Shown here in pieces: positions 43,654 to 52,757 of a stretch of DNA of 63,111 nucleotides. The stretch is from Candidatus Auribacterota bacterium (lineage in GTDB: Bacteria > Auribacterota > Tritonobacteria > UBA1439). Position 1 is the stretch's first letter; every line of letters begins with the position of its first letter. The notes beneath the pieces are model-generated. The model was not told the DNA's origin, did not search any database, and was given only the letters and a program-made list of their open reading frames with translations. The stretch lies in NCBI GenBank assembly GCA_026392015.1, contig JAPLCW010000165.1, forward strand, positions 1 to 63,111. Reading direction: 5' to 3'. The position numbers and the translations under genes are program-made.

Positions 43654-45714
43654 GTGACGGATCCAAAACAGCACCCAAGGGTCAGTGTGATAGTCCCCTG
43701 TCACAATCTGGGGCGGTATATAAACGAGGCGGTGGACTCTGTTCTGGCGCAGACACTGCAGGATTTCGAGATTATCGTTGTCAATGACGGCTCGACGGAT
43801 GAGTATACGAACGGGCTGCTGGCAAAATATAAAAAAGATAAAACGCGCGTTTTAACAATAGAAAATAAGGGACCCTCGGGGGCAAGGAATTTCGGGATCA
43901 CGCACTCAAAGGCGCCCTGCATCATTTGCCTGGATTCGGATGATATTCTTGAGCCAACCTGTCTGGAAAAGGCATTGTCCGTTATGGAGGAAAGGCCTGA
44001 TACGGGCATTGCCAGTTTTTGGTACAAAGCATTTGAGGGTGATGAGTGGGAGCATAAACCCGATTTGTGTACCCTTGACGATATCCTCGGGGAGAACAGA
44101 ATATGCGTGAGCGCGATGTTCCCGAGGCGGGCATGGGAAGAGGTTGGCGGGTACGATGAGAGATTTAAGGGTGCTCTGGCAGGATGCGAAGATTGGGATT
44201 TCTGGATAGGAATAATGAAGAGGGGATACAGGCTCCGAATTATCAAGGAGTTCCTGTTCCGCTATCGCGTCAGGGGTGATTCCGTTTCAATAGCGAGCAA
44301 GATTCCCGAGAATCGATATTCGATTATGAAAATGATTATTGAAAAACACAAGGATATATATCAGAAGAACGCCATCGAGGTTCTCCTGGGCAAGGAAAAG
44401 ATCATCGGGGATATGCTGGATTATCAGCGGCAGCTGCTGGAGGCGCAGCAATGGTATAAACGGCAGCAGAGCGATCTTCTAGAGGCCAAAGAATATTTCC
44501 TGAAGCAAATTGAATCCTACCAGGAGGAGAATGCGCGCCGTGGGTCCGAAATACTGCGCCAAAAGAATGAGATTGTGCAAAAGGACAGCGAGATAAGTCG
44601 TCTGTGGGCGGAGATCAGACAGCAGCAACATACGATTAATGTCAAAGATCACGAATTGCGTTCAATCTGTTTCTCAAAGGTCTGGAAACTCGGCTGTGCT
44701 TTCAGGGACGCCGGGTATTCGTGCAAAGGGCTGCTGTTGCTGCCGTTTCGCGTCCTGGATCTGGCGTGCCCGGAATCAGTCAAGAGATTCATACGCCGAC
44801 TATTGCTTCTTCAGCCGCACGAAGTTATCAAAAAAAATTTCTACAAGTTCCCCTATCGGCTCGCAGACAGGCTACTCCCGCGCGCCCTGAAGCAGGTATT
44901 CCCCTACCAGCTCCGCAACATTGCCCGATCCCTTTTCCGTACCACAGATGAGAGAATATTCAGGCTGGATGAATGGAGCGGGCCGCTGGTGAGTGTGATT
45001 GTTCCGTCCCGTCGCCCGGAGGAAGCCCTGAAGGGAATAGCGGCGCAAACCTTCGGCAACCATGAGACTGTTCTGGTGGGGCCTGAGAGTTACGAGAGTG
45101 TCCGGAAGGCGTTGGCCGCCCGCAACGGGCAGCCAATGAAGACATGTCCGTGCAGCGAGGATTTTTCTCAAGGGGAGAGATTGAATTACGCTATCACCAA
45201 GGCAGAGGGAAAATATATCTGTTGTTTTGAGGATGGTGTTGTGCTCGAACCGACATATCTGGAGAAGATGCTGTTCCTTGCAGAGGTGTACAAACGGGAC
45301 ATGATATACCCGGATTTGAATCCCTATCTGGGTGATCCGCTGTTGCTCGGAAATCTGCTGAGGTCGGCCGTGTTTATATTTTCCCGAACGGTGTGGAATA
45401 CAATAGGCGGCTATAAATATATCGGTGCGGCTGAAACAAAAGCGGAAATTGATCTGGATTTCATCGAAAGGGCTCTGTGGTATGGATTCCGGCCGTTCTT
45501 TCACTCCTCAAGCCGTGCTGCACGCCCGGCGGGCGTCGGGGGGACAGACGTGTATCCGGTTGATTGTTGCGAAGGGATCAGGGATCGGTGGAATAGGTTG
45601 TCCGCATCCCGGTCACTGCGCCATGTGAGAGACAATCTTCGCGCCCGCTGTCTGGCGGAGAATCCTTTTGTCAACCTCATTCGAAAAGATGGGAGCGGGC
45701 CATGCGGTTCATAG
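43654..45714 (+). CDS. Double GT2 glycosyltransferase joined by a coiled coil
   Basis: A 686-aa protein with two GT-A-like domains. First domain, residues about 10-220: VSVIVPCHNLGRYINEAVD, VNDGSTDEYTNGLL, LDSDDILEP (DxD) and GCEDWDFWIGIMKRGYR. Residues about 250-335 are a long charged coiled coil rich in Gln and Glu. A second GT-like domain begins near residue 443 (PLVSVIVPSRRPEEALKGI) but its DxD region is only EDGVVLEP, so it may be a non-catalytic or acceptor domain. GTG 43654 with GAGAGGG 43641-43647 is chosen over TTG 43648. Overlaps the next gene by 13 bases. Confidence 0.8.
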   Translation: MTDPKQHPRVSVIVPCHNLGRYINEAVDSVLAQTLQDFEIIVVNDGSTDEYTNGLLAKYKKDKTRVLTIENKGPSGARNFGITHSKAPCIICLDSDDILEPTCLEKALSVMEERPDTGIASFWYKAFEGDEWEHKPDLCTLDDILGENRICVSAMFPRRAWEEVGGYDERFKGALAGCEDWDFWIGIMKRGYRLRIIKEFLFRYRVRGDSVSIASKIPENRYSIMKMIIEKHKDIYQKNAIEVLLGKEKIIGDMLDYQRQLLEAQQWYKRQQSDLLEAKEYFLKQIESYQEENARRGSEILRQKNEIVQKDSEISRLWAEIRQQQHTINVKDHELRSICFSKVWKLGCAFRDAGYSCKGLLLLPFRVLDLACPESVKRFIRRLLLLQPHEVIKKNFYKFPYRLADRLLPRALKQVFPYQLRNIARSLFRTTDERIFRLDEWSGPLVSVIVPSRRPEEALKGIAAQTFGNHETVLVGPESYESVRKALAARNGQPMKTCPCSEDFSQGERLNYAITKAEGKYICCFEDGVVLEPTYLEKMLFLAEVYKRDMIYPDLNPYLGDPLLLGNLLRSAVFIFSRTVWNTIGGYKYIGAAETKAEIDLDFIERALWYGFRPFFHSSSRAARPAGVGGTDVYPVDCCEGIRDRWNRLSASRSLRHVRDNLRARCLAENPFVNLIRKDGSGPCGS

Positions 45715-46886
45715 TTCTCGCGGAGACGACCCCTCATATCGTCACCGACGGCTTCAATCTCAGGGTTAAGAATGTCATCGAGCGTCTATCCCGTGTGGCA
45801 GCCCCGGAAAAGATAGGGCTCATATGCCCGACCCCGGCGGACGACGTGGCGCGGTTAAGGGATTGGGCAGCGCGGCATCATATCACGCCTCTCTATCAGG
45901 ACAGGACGAACGACAGGATCGGCTTTGAACCGCCTGTGGTATGGGATATTCTGTCCGAAATAAAGCATATCCATCCTCACGCATGCATTATCATCATGGG
46001 CGTATTCGCCATTATGAAATTTCACGCCATCGCGAAAGAGATGTCCGTGATCGCCGATCTTATCGATGAGGAATCCCCCCATTTCACGAAGAGAATAAGG
46101 ATGTTTGAGCGGAGCGACAGGACCGGCGACGCACAGTTCATGAGATCGCTCTACCGTGACTATCTCGCCGCCATGAAGGGTTTGGGCGCATGCAGGAAAA
46201 TATTGCTCATATCACATGACGAGGCCGCCCGATTTGCAGAAATTTCCCATATGGACAGCGATATCATCGAAGTCTCTCCCAATGGTGTGGCGCTGCCAGA
46301 GAGAATCACGTCGCAGGAGCATTCAGGCTATCTCATTTTTCACGGTACGCTCAATTATTATCCCAACGAGGATGCCGCGCTCTTCCTGATCCATAAGCTG
46401 GCTCCGCTCCTCTATAGAAAGTTCCCGGAGCTCAGGGTTGTGATAGCGGGAAGGTACCCTACGGAAAAACTTTTACGAGAGCTCCCCGCGACGAAGAACG
46501 TCATCCTCTACAGTGACGTAGCGGATATAGGGTACTACCTGAGGCGGTCCATTGCTGCGGTAGTACCTCTCTTTGCCAGGACGGGCATACAGAACAAGGT
46601 CCTCGAGGCATGGGCGTGCGGCATTCCCGTCATCGCGACTTCGAGCATATACGACGTATTTCACAAGTTCAGCGCCGAGGTGCGGAACTGCATGCTGCGC
46701 TCGGAATCGGCGCGGCAGATGCTGCGCCAAATTTCTATGCTTGTGCGCGACCCGGCGTTGCGAAAAGAGATGGGGATGCAGGGAAGGCTCTATGTGGAAA
46801 ATAATTTCTCCTGGGATGTGACTGTCAGGAGAATCTATGAGATATGCGCAGGGCAGCGCGCGGCGCATGAAAAGGTACGGGTATGA
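45702..46886 (+). CDS. Family 4 glycosyltransferase
   Basis: A 394-aa GT-B transferase. VSPNGVALPE (Asn-Gly), LIFHGTLNYYPNEDAALFLI and RVVIAGRYPTEKL mark the donor half. NKVLEAWACGIPVIATSS is the conserved Glu region. It overlaps the GT2-GT2 gene by 13 bases and the next gene by ATGA, so all four genes from 43654 to 49728 look co-translated. Confidence 0.88.
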   Translation: MRFIVLAETTPHIVTDGFNLRVKNVIERLSRVAAPEKIGLICPTPADDVARLRDWAARHHITPLYQDRTNDRIGFEPPVVWDILSEIKHIHPHACIIIMGVFAIMKFHAIAKEMSVIADLIDEESPHFTKRIRMFERSDRTGDAQFMRSLYRDYLAAMKGLGACRKILLISHDEAARFAEISHMDSDIIEVSPNGVALPERITSQEHSGYLIFHGTLNYYPNEDAALFLIHKLAPLLYRKFPELRVVIAGRYPTEKLLRELPATKNVILYSDVADIGYYLRRSIAAVVPLFARTGIQNKVLEAWACGIPVIATSSIYDVFHKFSAEVRNCMLRSESARQMLRQISMLVRDPALRKEMGMQGRLYVENNFSWDVTVRRIYEICAGQRAAHEKVRV

Positions 46887-48043
46887 GCCAACAACGGTCA
46901 GCAGAGAAGCAGATATATAACAGAAAAGAAAGTATACTGTTTGCCCTCCCGTATATGATCGTCGGAGGGGCTGAGCATGTGCAATTGCAGCTCGCGCGTT
47001 ATCTTACCGCCCATGGCTTCGACTTGGCCATCATTACCAGCATCAAGCCGTCGAAGGGTATGGGGGATAGCACGCCAAAATTTGAGGGAGCAACAAAGGA
47101 GATTTACCACCTGTACGATTTTCTTGATAATGAAAAGCAGTATAGGTTGTTCATTGAGTATCTTCTAAAATCCAGGAAGATTGATATAGTATTTATTGCG
47201 GGGTGCAATGTCGTGTATCATATGCTCCCTCAGATACGTGAGAAATATCCACGGATACGCGTTATTGATCAACTTTATAACGAGTATGGGCATATTCAAA
47301 ATAACCGAAGGTATTGTGGTTATATCGATCTAAATATTGTGGAAAATGAAAGAGTGCAAGAGGCCCTCATACAGAAGTACGGAGAATCTCCTGAGAGGGT
47401 GGAACTGATTTACAACGGTGTGGATGCGCAGTACTTCAAGCCTTTAATGTCTTCCGACGCGACTCGCCTTTCCGCCTACCATAATATTCCTGATAACAAA
47501 TTTATTGTTTCCTTTATGGGTAGGTTCTGGGAGGAAAAGGCGCCCGATATTTTTGTTGAGGTAATATATCGATTACGCAATGACGACGAGCTATTTTTTG
47601 TCATGGCGGGGGATGGCCCTCTCCTTGACGAGACCCGATCGAAGGTGATGCATATGGGCCTTGAGGATAGGGTGCTCTTGCCCGGCATCGTGGATGCGAA
47701 GCAGTTGCTGCAACATACAAATGTGCTTGTATTGCCGTCGAGGATTGACGGCAGGCCGAACGCCGTTCTGGAAGCCCTTGCGATGGGTGTGCCGGTGATT
47801 GCCTCTGATATCGGCGGATTGCCGCAGATGATCAGGAGCGGCGAAAACGGGTATATTTGTGCCTTTGGGGACATTGCGGGTATTGCGCAACGAATAGAAA
47901 TGATGCACGCCAACAGAGAGTTGGCTGAATCGCTTGGGAGGAATGCCCGTGCGTATGCAGTTGAACATCTCGATATACGCGTGATGCTTGAAAGATATTC
48001 AGAGATATTCTCACAGCTGCTTGACCGGAGCAATAAACAATGA
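46883..48043 (+). CDS. Family 4 glycosyltransferase
   Basis: A 386-aa GT-B transferase: ILFALPYMIVGGAEHVQLQLARYL at the start (GG-A loop), LIYNGVDAQYF, FMGRFWEEKAPDIFVEV, VLLPGIVDAKQLLQHTNVLVLPS and NAVLEALAMGVPVIASDIGG, all typical of GT4. ATGA overlap on both sides. More AT-rich than the rfb block. Confidence 0.9.
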   Translation: MSQQRSAEKQIYNRKESILFALPYMIVGGAEHVQLQLARYLTAHGFDLAIITSIKPSKGMGDSTPKFEGATKEIYHLYDFLDNEKQYRLFIEYLLKSRKIDIVFIAGCNVVYHMLPQIREKYPRIRVIDQLYNEYGHIQNNRRYCGYIDLNIVENERVQEALIQKYGESPERVELIYNGVDAQYFKPLMSSDATRLSAYHNIPDNKFIVSFMGRFWEEKAPDIFVEVIYRLRNDDELFFVMAGDGPLLDETRSKVMHMGLEDRVLLPGIVDAKQLLQHTNVLVLPSRIDGRPNAVLEALAMGVPVIASDIGGLPQMIRSGENGYICAFGDIAGIAQRIEMMHANRELAESLGRNARAYAVEHLDIRVMLERYSEIFSQLLDRSNKQ

Positions 48044-49728
48044 AAGATACGGATGTCCACCCGCTTGAACATTACACCTTTCTTGTAGCTTCCGCAAACA
48101 TCAGTCTGTATTTTTTTGTGCTGCTGGTCTCGGCGTTTATGTTCGGGGCGGGATTCCCAATTTCACGGCTCAATCTTGTTCTCGCGCTGCTCATGACGAT
48201 CGGCTACTGTGCATGTGCGGTACGTGGGTATTACACCGGTCGCTGGGTGAGGCACTATGTAATTCTCCTGACGCTTGCCGCAATCCTTGTGTGGGCCTCG
48301 ATGCTCATCGCGGGGAAGTTCATGGACCTCTCTTATGACGGCATGTGCTATCACCAGGAGGGTATCATCAGTCTCTTTGATGGGTGGGATCCCTTTCGCG
48401 GCGATATCTCCCAGCAGAATTTCCCCCATCTCGGCCACATGGCTCTGGTACTCAACAGCTATGCCAAGGCGCCATGGATTTTCGCGACCGCCGTATACAA
48501 GGTGACCGGCAATATAGATCATGGGAAATCAATGAATATACTCCTGATTATTGCGAGCGGGTGTCTGTCCTTTTCATCGCTGCGCATATTCAAGGGGCTG
48601 GGCCGTGCACACTGCGTACTTATAAGCGTCCTGGGCGCACTGTGTCCCGTCGCGGTTGTGCAGTTCATGGGGTACTACGTCGACGGACAGCTTTTTGCGC
48701 TCATTCTTTCATTTCTCGCTGTCGCGTGTGGCGTGTATCACAGGGCGGATAGATACGCCCTCTGCTTATTGGCCATGATCACGGCAATTGCGCTGAATAT
48801 AAAATTGACCGGGGTTCTCTATATTGGATTTTTTAGTGTGGCGTTTGTCATGTTTCTCCTGATTACGCGTGGGATCATGATGATGAAGAAGATTGTTCTC
48901 GTGTTGGCCATAGGCGGAGCGATGGGTGTGTGTGTTATAGGATACAACCCGTATATGACCAATACCCTAGTCCATGGCCACCCTTTTTATCCCCTTAATG
49001 AGAAGGACAGCGGTTTGATGAACTATAAGGGGCCGAGGGAATTCGGGGCGCATGGCACCATTGCAAATTTTCTGCTGTCTAATTTTGTCGCTTCAGACCA
49101 CACATGGGAAACCACCGGAAAGACAAGAATAAAGATGCCGTTCACCTTCTCGCGGAATGAACTGTTGGTATTCAACATCCCTGATACGACCATCGGCGGA
49201 TTCGGGCCACTCTGGAGCGGGGGGATACTCCTCGCGGTACTTATCCTTTGTATAATGCTCGCGCGTGATTATCGCAACGCGCTCGCGGGTGTCTATATAA
49301 TTGCGGTGATACTCACATCGATACTGGCCAAGCCGTATGCATGGTATGCGAGGTATAATCCTCAGTTGTGGCTTGTCCCCATGGTGGCAATGGTAATGGC
49401 GTTCACATACAAGAATGGAATCGTGCGTATGGTCGGGTACGCACTCGCGGCGGTTCTGGCGGTGAACATATTTTTGATTGCGGATCAGTACATCTCTTTT
49501 CAGGTGATCGAGAATAGGAATATACGGAACTCGCTGCGCCAGGTCGCCGCGATGCCCGCGCCGGTGAAAGTGTATTTTAGCGTTTTTAGGTCGCAGAGGC
49601 TTCGTTTCCAGAATGCGAATATTCGTTATGAAGAGGTATTCAGGCGTGAAGACCTGCCTTGCCGGAATCCGCTCCTCATAGATTGCATGAATGCGTCCGT
49701 ATGCCCCCGCGAGAGCCCGAAGATGTGA
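48040..49728 (+). CDS. GT-C-like membrane protein
   Basis: A 562-aa protein with about 11-13 hydrophobic segments. The first large loop has LSYDGMCYHQEGIISLFDGW (about residues 98-117), the Asp-containing loop of GT-C enzymes that pair a polyprenyl-phosphate donor with a His-rich region, then FPHLGHMALVLNSYAKAPW. NPYMTNTLVHGHPFYPLNEKD also resembles GT-C periplasmic loops. Likely adds a side-chain sugar or joins glycan outside the membrane. ATGA-coupled to the GT4 before it. Confidence 0.7.
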   Translation: MKDTDVHPLEHYTFLVASANISLYFFVLLVSAFMFGAGFPISRLNLVLALLMTIGYCACAVRGYYTGRWVRHYVILLTLAAILVWASMLIAGKFMDLSYDGMCYHQEGIISLFDGWDPFRGDISQQNFPHLGHMALVLNSYAKAPWIFATAVYKVTGNIDHGKSMNILLIIASGCLSFSSLRIFKGLGRAHCVLISVLGALCPVAVVQFMGYYVDGQLFALILSFLAVACGVYHRADRYALCLLAMITAIALNIKLTGVLYIGFFSVAFVMFLLITRGIMMMKKIVLVLAIGGAMGVCVIGYNPYMTNTLVHGHPFYPLNEKDSGLMNYKGPREFGAHGTIANFLLSNFVASDHTWETTGKTRIKMPFTFSRNELLVFNIPDTTIGGFGPLWSGGILLAVLILCIMLARDYRNALAGVYIIAVILTSILAKPYAWYARYNPQLWLVPMVAMVMAFTYKNGIVRMVGYALAAVLAVNIFLIADQYISFQVIENRNIRNSLRQVAAMPAPVKVYFSVFRSQRLRFQNANIRYEEVFRREDLPCRNPLLIDCMNASVCPRESPKM

Positions 49729-49860
49729 TGCCCTCGATCTCAGGGCGCGGCGCCCGCCCACGCCAGCGAGGGGATTCAATTGTCGTGGCAGAAGATTTTG
49801 CGAGATGACATAATAATAAATAGGCGAGTGTAATGATTTGGCGGATTGCAGGGGTGAACA

Positions 49861-50637
49861 ATGAAAGTCGTGATTCTGGCGGGGGGGGTCGGGTCGAGGC
49901 TGAGCGAAGAGACGGAGCTGAAGCCGAAGCCGATGATTGAGATAGGGGGAAAGCCGATCCTCTGGCACATCATGAAGATATATTCCCACTACGGCTTCAA
50001 CGATTTCATTATATGCCTTGGCTACAAGGGGTACATAGTGAAGGAATATTTCTCGAACTATTTCCTCCATCTCTCCGATGTCACCATCGACCTCGCGGGC
50101 AATAAAATGGATATCCACGGCACAAAGGCGGAGCCCTGGAGGGTGACGCTCATAGACACCGGGGCGACCACGCAGACCGGCGGAAGGATCAAGAAGATTC
50201 AAAAATACGTCGGGGATGAAACGTTCATGCTCACGTACGGCGACGGTGTGGCGAAGATGGACATACCGGAACTCCTGGCGTTTCATAAGAAACACGGCAA
50301 GTTCGCCACGGTGACGGCGGTGCAGCCCCGGGGGAGGTTCGGGGCGATCGGCTTCGGCTCGGGCGACCAGGTGACTGCATTCCAGGAGAAGCCGAAGGGG
50401 GAAGGCGGGTGGATCAGCGGCGGTTTCTTCGTTCTGGAACCGGAGATATTCGGGTATATAGACGGGGACGCAATCTTATGGGAAAGGGAGCCCCTGGCGA
50501 AACTCGCCCAAGACGGTCAGCTCGCCGCGTTCAAACACAGTGGGTTCTGGAAACCGATGGACACATTGCGGGACCGCAGGGAGCTGGAGGAGTTGTGGTT
50601 CTCGGGGGCGGCTGAATGGAAAATCTGGGATGAATAG
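49861..50637 (+). CDS. rfbF: Glucose-1-phosphate cytidylyltransferase
   Basis: Makes CDP-glucose from glucose 1-phosphate and CTP, the entry to CDP-3,6-dideoxyhexoses. The 258-aa length fits. Signature LAGGVGSRLSEETELKPKPM near residue 5, YGDGVAKMDIPELLAFHKKHGK with the metal Asp, and GGFFVLEPEIFGYIDGD. Opens the last block of the island after a 132-bp gap; AGGGGTG stands just before the ATG. Confidence 0.94.
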   Translation: MKVVILAGGVGSRLSEETELKPKPMIEIGGKPILWHIMKIYSHYGFNDFIICLGYKGYIVKEYFSNYFLHLSDVTIDLAGNKMDIHGTKAEPWRVTLIDTGATTQTGGRIKKIQKYVGDETFMLTYGDGVAKMDIPELLAFHKKHGKFATVTAVQPRGRFGAIGFGSGDQVTAFQEKPKGEGGWISGGFFVLEPEIFGYIDGDAILWEREPLAKLAQDGQLAAFKHSGFWKPMDTLRDRRELEELWFSGAAEWKIWDE

Positions 50638-50662
50638 AACGTCGCGCGGGAAGAGAGCATTC

Positions 50663-51775
50663 ATGGACGGAATCTTTGGAGGGGTTTACAGGGGCAAGAA
50701 AGTCCTCGTCACCGGCCATACGGGCTTCAAGGGCTCATGGCTGAGCCTCTGGTTGGAGCAAATGGGAGCAAGGGTGATAGGATACTCGCTGGCCCCGCCC
50801 ACCCAACCGAGTTTATTCGAAATTTTAAAAATAGAGGGGAGGATTGCACATAGTATCGGCGATGTCAGAAATGAGAAAATGCTGAGAGGGGTTTTTGCGA
50901 AATATAAACCGGACATCGTCTTTCATATGGCCGCCCAGTCCCTGGTCCGCCTCTCCTATGCGGATCCCCGGCTGACATATGAAACGAATATCATGGGAAC
51001 GGTAAACGTGCTGGAAGCGGTGAGGCGGACGAAGAGCGTCAAATCGGCACTTAACGTTACCAGCGACAAGTGCTATGAGAACAAGGAATGGCCGTTCGGA
51101 TACCGGGAGATAGACCCACTGGGAGGATATGACCCGTATAGTTCAAGCAAGGGGTGCTCAGAGCTTGTGACCGCGGCGTATAGAAATTCCTTTTTTAATC
51201 CGGAGGGGGGGAGAGAATCGCGCCGTGTTGCCATCGCCTCCGCGAGAGCGGGCAATGTCATCGGGGGAGGGGATTGGGCTTCCGACAGGCTGATCCCCGA
51301 TTGCGTCAGGGCGCTGGCGGAAAACCGTGTGGTCATCGTGCGAAACCCCGATTCGGTCAGGCCGTGGCAACATGTGCTGGAGCCGCTCTCGGGGTATCTG
51401 TGGCTCGGAGCGCGGATGTTGCGTGACGGCGGATCCTTCAGCGAGGCATGGAACTTCGGGCCGGCGGGGGAGGATGTAGCGCGTGTCGAGGACACGGTGA
51501 GGGAGGTGACGAGGCTGTGGGGCGGGGGAAGGTATCGCGTGCGCCGCGATGCGGAACGGCACGAGGCGAAACTCCTGAAACTCGACACCAGCAAGGCGCG
51601 TCTCAGGCTGAACTGGAGATCGGTCTATAGCATCGGAGAGGCACTGGGAAAGACGATCGACTGGTACAGGAGATACTATAAGGAGAAGGATACCGATATG
51701 CACGGCTTCACCCGGGGCCAGATCGGCGAATACGTTGAATGTGCGAGACAGAACGGTCTGGAATGGGCGCGGTAA
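50663..51775 (+). CDS. rfbG: CDP-glucose 4,6-dehydratase
   Basis: SDR that converts CDP-glucose to CDP-4-keto-6-deoxyglucose. NAD motif VTGHTGFKGSWLSLWLEQMG near residue 14, FHMAAQSLVRLSYADPRLTYETN, DKCYENKEWPFGYREIDPLGGYDPYSSSKG with the catalytic Tyr-Lys, and GNVIGGGDWASDRLIPD, all specific to RfbG. ATG 50663 with GAAGAGAG at 50650-50657 is chosen; ATG 50630, overlapping rfbF, is possible. Confidence 0.94.
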   Translation: MDGIFGGVYRGKKVLVTGHTGFKGSWLSLWLEQMGARVIGYSLAPPTQPSLFEILKIEGRIAHSIGDVRNEKMLRGVFAKYKPDIVFHMAAQSLVRLSYADPRLTYETNIMGTVNVLEAVRRTKSVKSALNVTSDKCYENKEWPFGYREIDPLGGYDPYSSSKGCSELVTAAYRNSFFNPEGGRESRRVAIASARAGNVIGGGDWASDRLIPDCVRALAENRVVIVRNPDSVRPWQHVLEPLSGYLWLGARMLRDGGSFSEAWNFGPAGEDVARVEDTVREVTRLWGGGRYRVRRDAERHEAKLLKLDTSKARLRLNWRSVYSIGEALGKTIDWYRRYYKEKDTDMHGFTRGQIGEYVECARQNGLEWAR

Positions 51776-51843
51776 AATTGTCGCTGCCGGGAGAGAAAAT
51801 CATGGGCACTCTGGGATAACGCAATGAGCCGAGGTATAGATGA

Positions 51844-52740
51844 ATGAATGCGAACAGGGAGAAAACGATATTCTTAACGGGGCGAAAGGGTTTCATCGGC
51901 AGAAACCTGCATGAATATCTCTCCCCAAAATACACTGTTCTGGCCCCGTCACATAAAGAACTCGAGCTCCTGGATCAGGAGGAGGTTAAGAGATATTTTC
52001 AGGACAACCGTATCGATATCGTGATCCATTCCGCCACAACACCCTCCCACCGCAAGATCAGGGAACCGAAGGAAACAGCGTATCGCAACCTGCGGATCTT
52101 CTTCAATATCGTCAGGAACAGTCCGCATTTTTCCAAAATGATTTTTGTGGGGTCCGGTGCGGAGTATGGCATACAAAAGGATATCATCAACGTTAAAGAA
52201 ACGAGTTTTGACAGTTGTGTCCCCGAGGACGAGCACGGCTTTTCCAAGTATGTATGCTCAAAATATATCGAACGAGCGGATAAGATCGTAAATTTGCGAT
52301 TGTTCGGCATTTTTGGGAAATATGAAGATTACCAGATCCGGTTTATTTCCAATGTCATCTGCAAAGCCATCTACAATCTCCCACTCACCATGAAGCAGAA
52401 TCGTGTGTTCTCCTATCTTTTTATGGATGACTTTCTGAAAATCATCGATTACTTTATCGGGAATGCGCAACAGCAGAAAATTTATAATGTAGTTCCCGGA
52501 GAGAAGATCGAACTGATCGACATCGCCCGAACGGTCAATGAAATATCCGGGAAAAACCTGGATATCAATGTCAGATTGCCCGGCATGGGGAGGGAGTATA
52601 CCGCGGATAACTCCCTGTTGGTACAGGAGATCAAGGGATTGCGATTTACCCCCATGCGTGAGGCCATAACAAAATTTTATAATTGGTATGAGGAAAACCG
52701 GCATGCCATTGACGAGAAGCTTCTCCTTCACGATCCGTGA
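51844..52740 (+). CDS. NAD(P)-dependent reductase/epimerase (SDR), possible CDP-sugar 4-reductase
   Basis: A 298-aa extended SDR: IFLTGRKGFIGRNLHEYL near the start, VIHSATTPSHRK, VGSGAEYG, and the catalytic YVCSK. IYNVVPGEKIELIDIARTVNEISG is usual near the C-terminus. Set between rfbG and a YerE-like carboligase, it may reduce the 4-keto or branched ketone of a CDP-3,6-dideoxy sugar, as reductases of the abequose, paratose and yersiniose paths do. Lower GC than rfbF/rfbG. Confidence 0.8.
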   Translation: MNANREKTIFLTGRKGFIGRNLHEYLSPKYTVLAPSHKELELLDQEEVKRYFQDNRIDIVIHSATTPSHRKIREPKETAYRNLRIFFNIVRNSPHFSKMIFVGSGAEYGIQKDIINVKETSFDSCVPEDEHGFSKYVCSKYIERADKIVNLRLFGIFGKYEDYQIRFISNVICKAIYNLPLTMKQNRVFSYLFMDDFLKIIDYFIGNAQQQKIYNVVPGEKIELIDIARTVNEISGKNLDINVRLPGMGREYTADNSLLVQEIKGLRFTPMREAITKFYNWYEENRHAIDEKLLLHDP

Positions 52741-52757
52741 GCAGGGTGGGTGAGGAT

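Noticed and set aside
49093..50295. A 400-codon minus-strand frame
   Set aside because: Shadow of the GT-C-like gene and rfbF.
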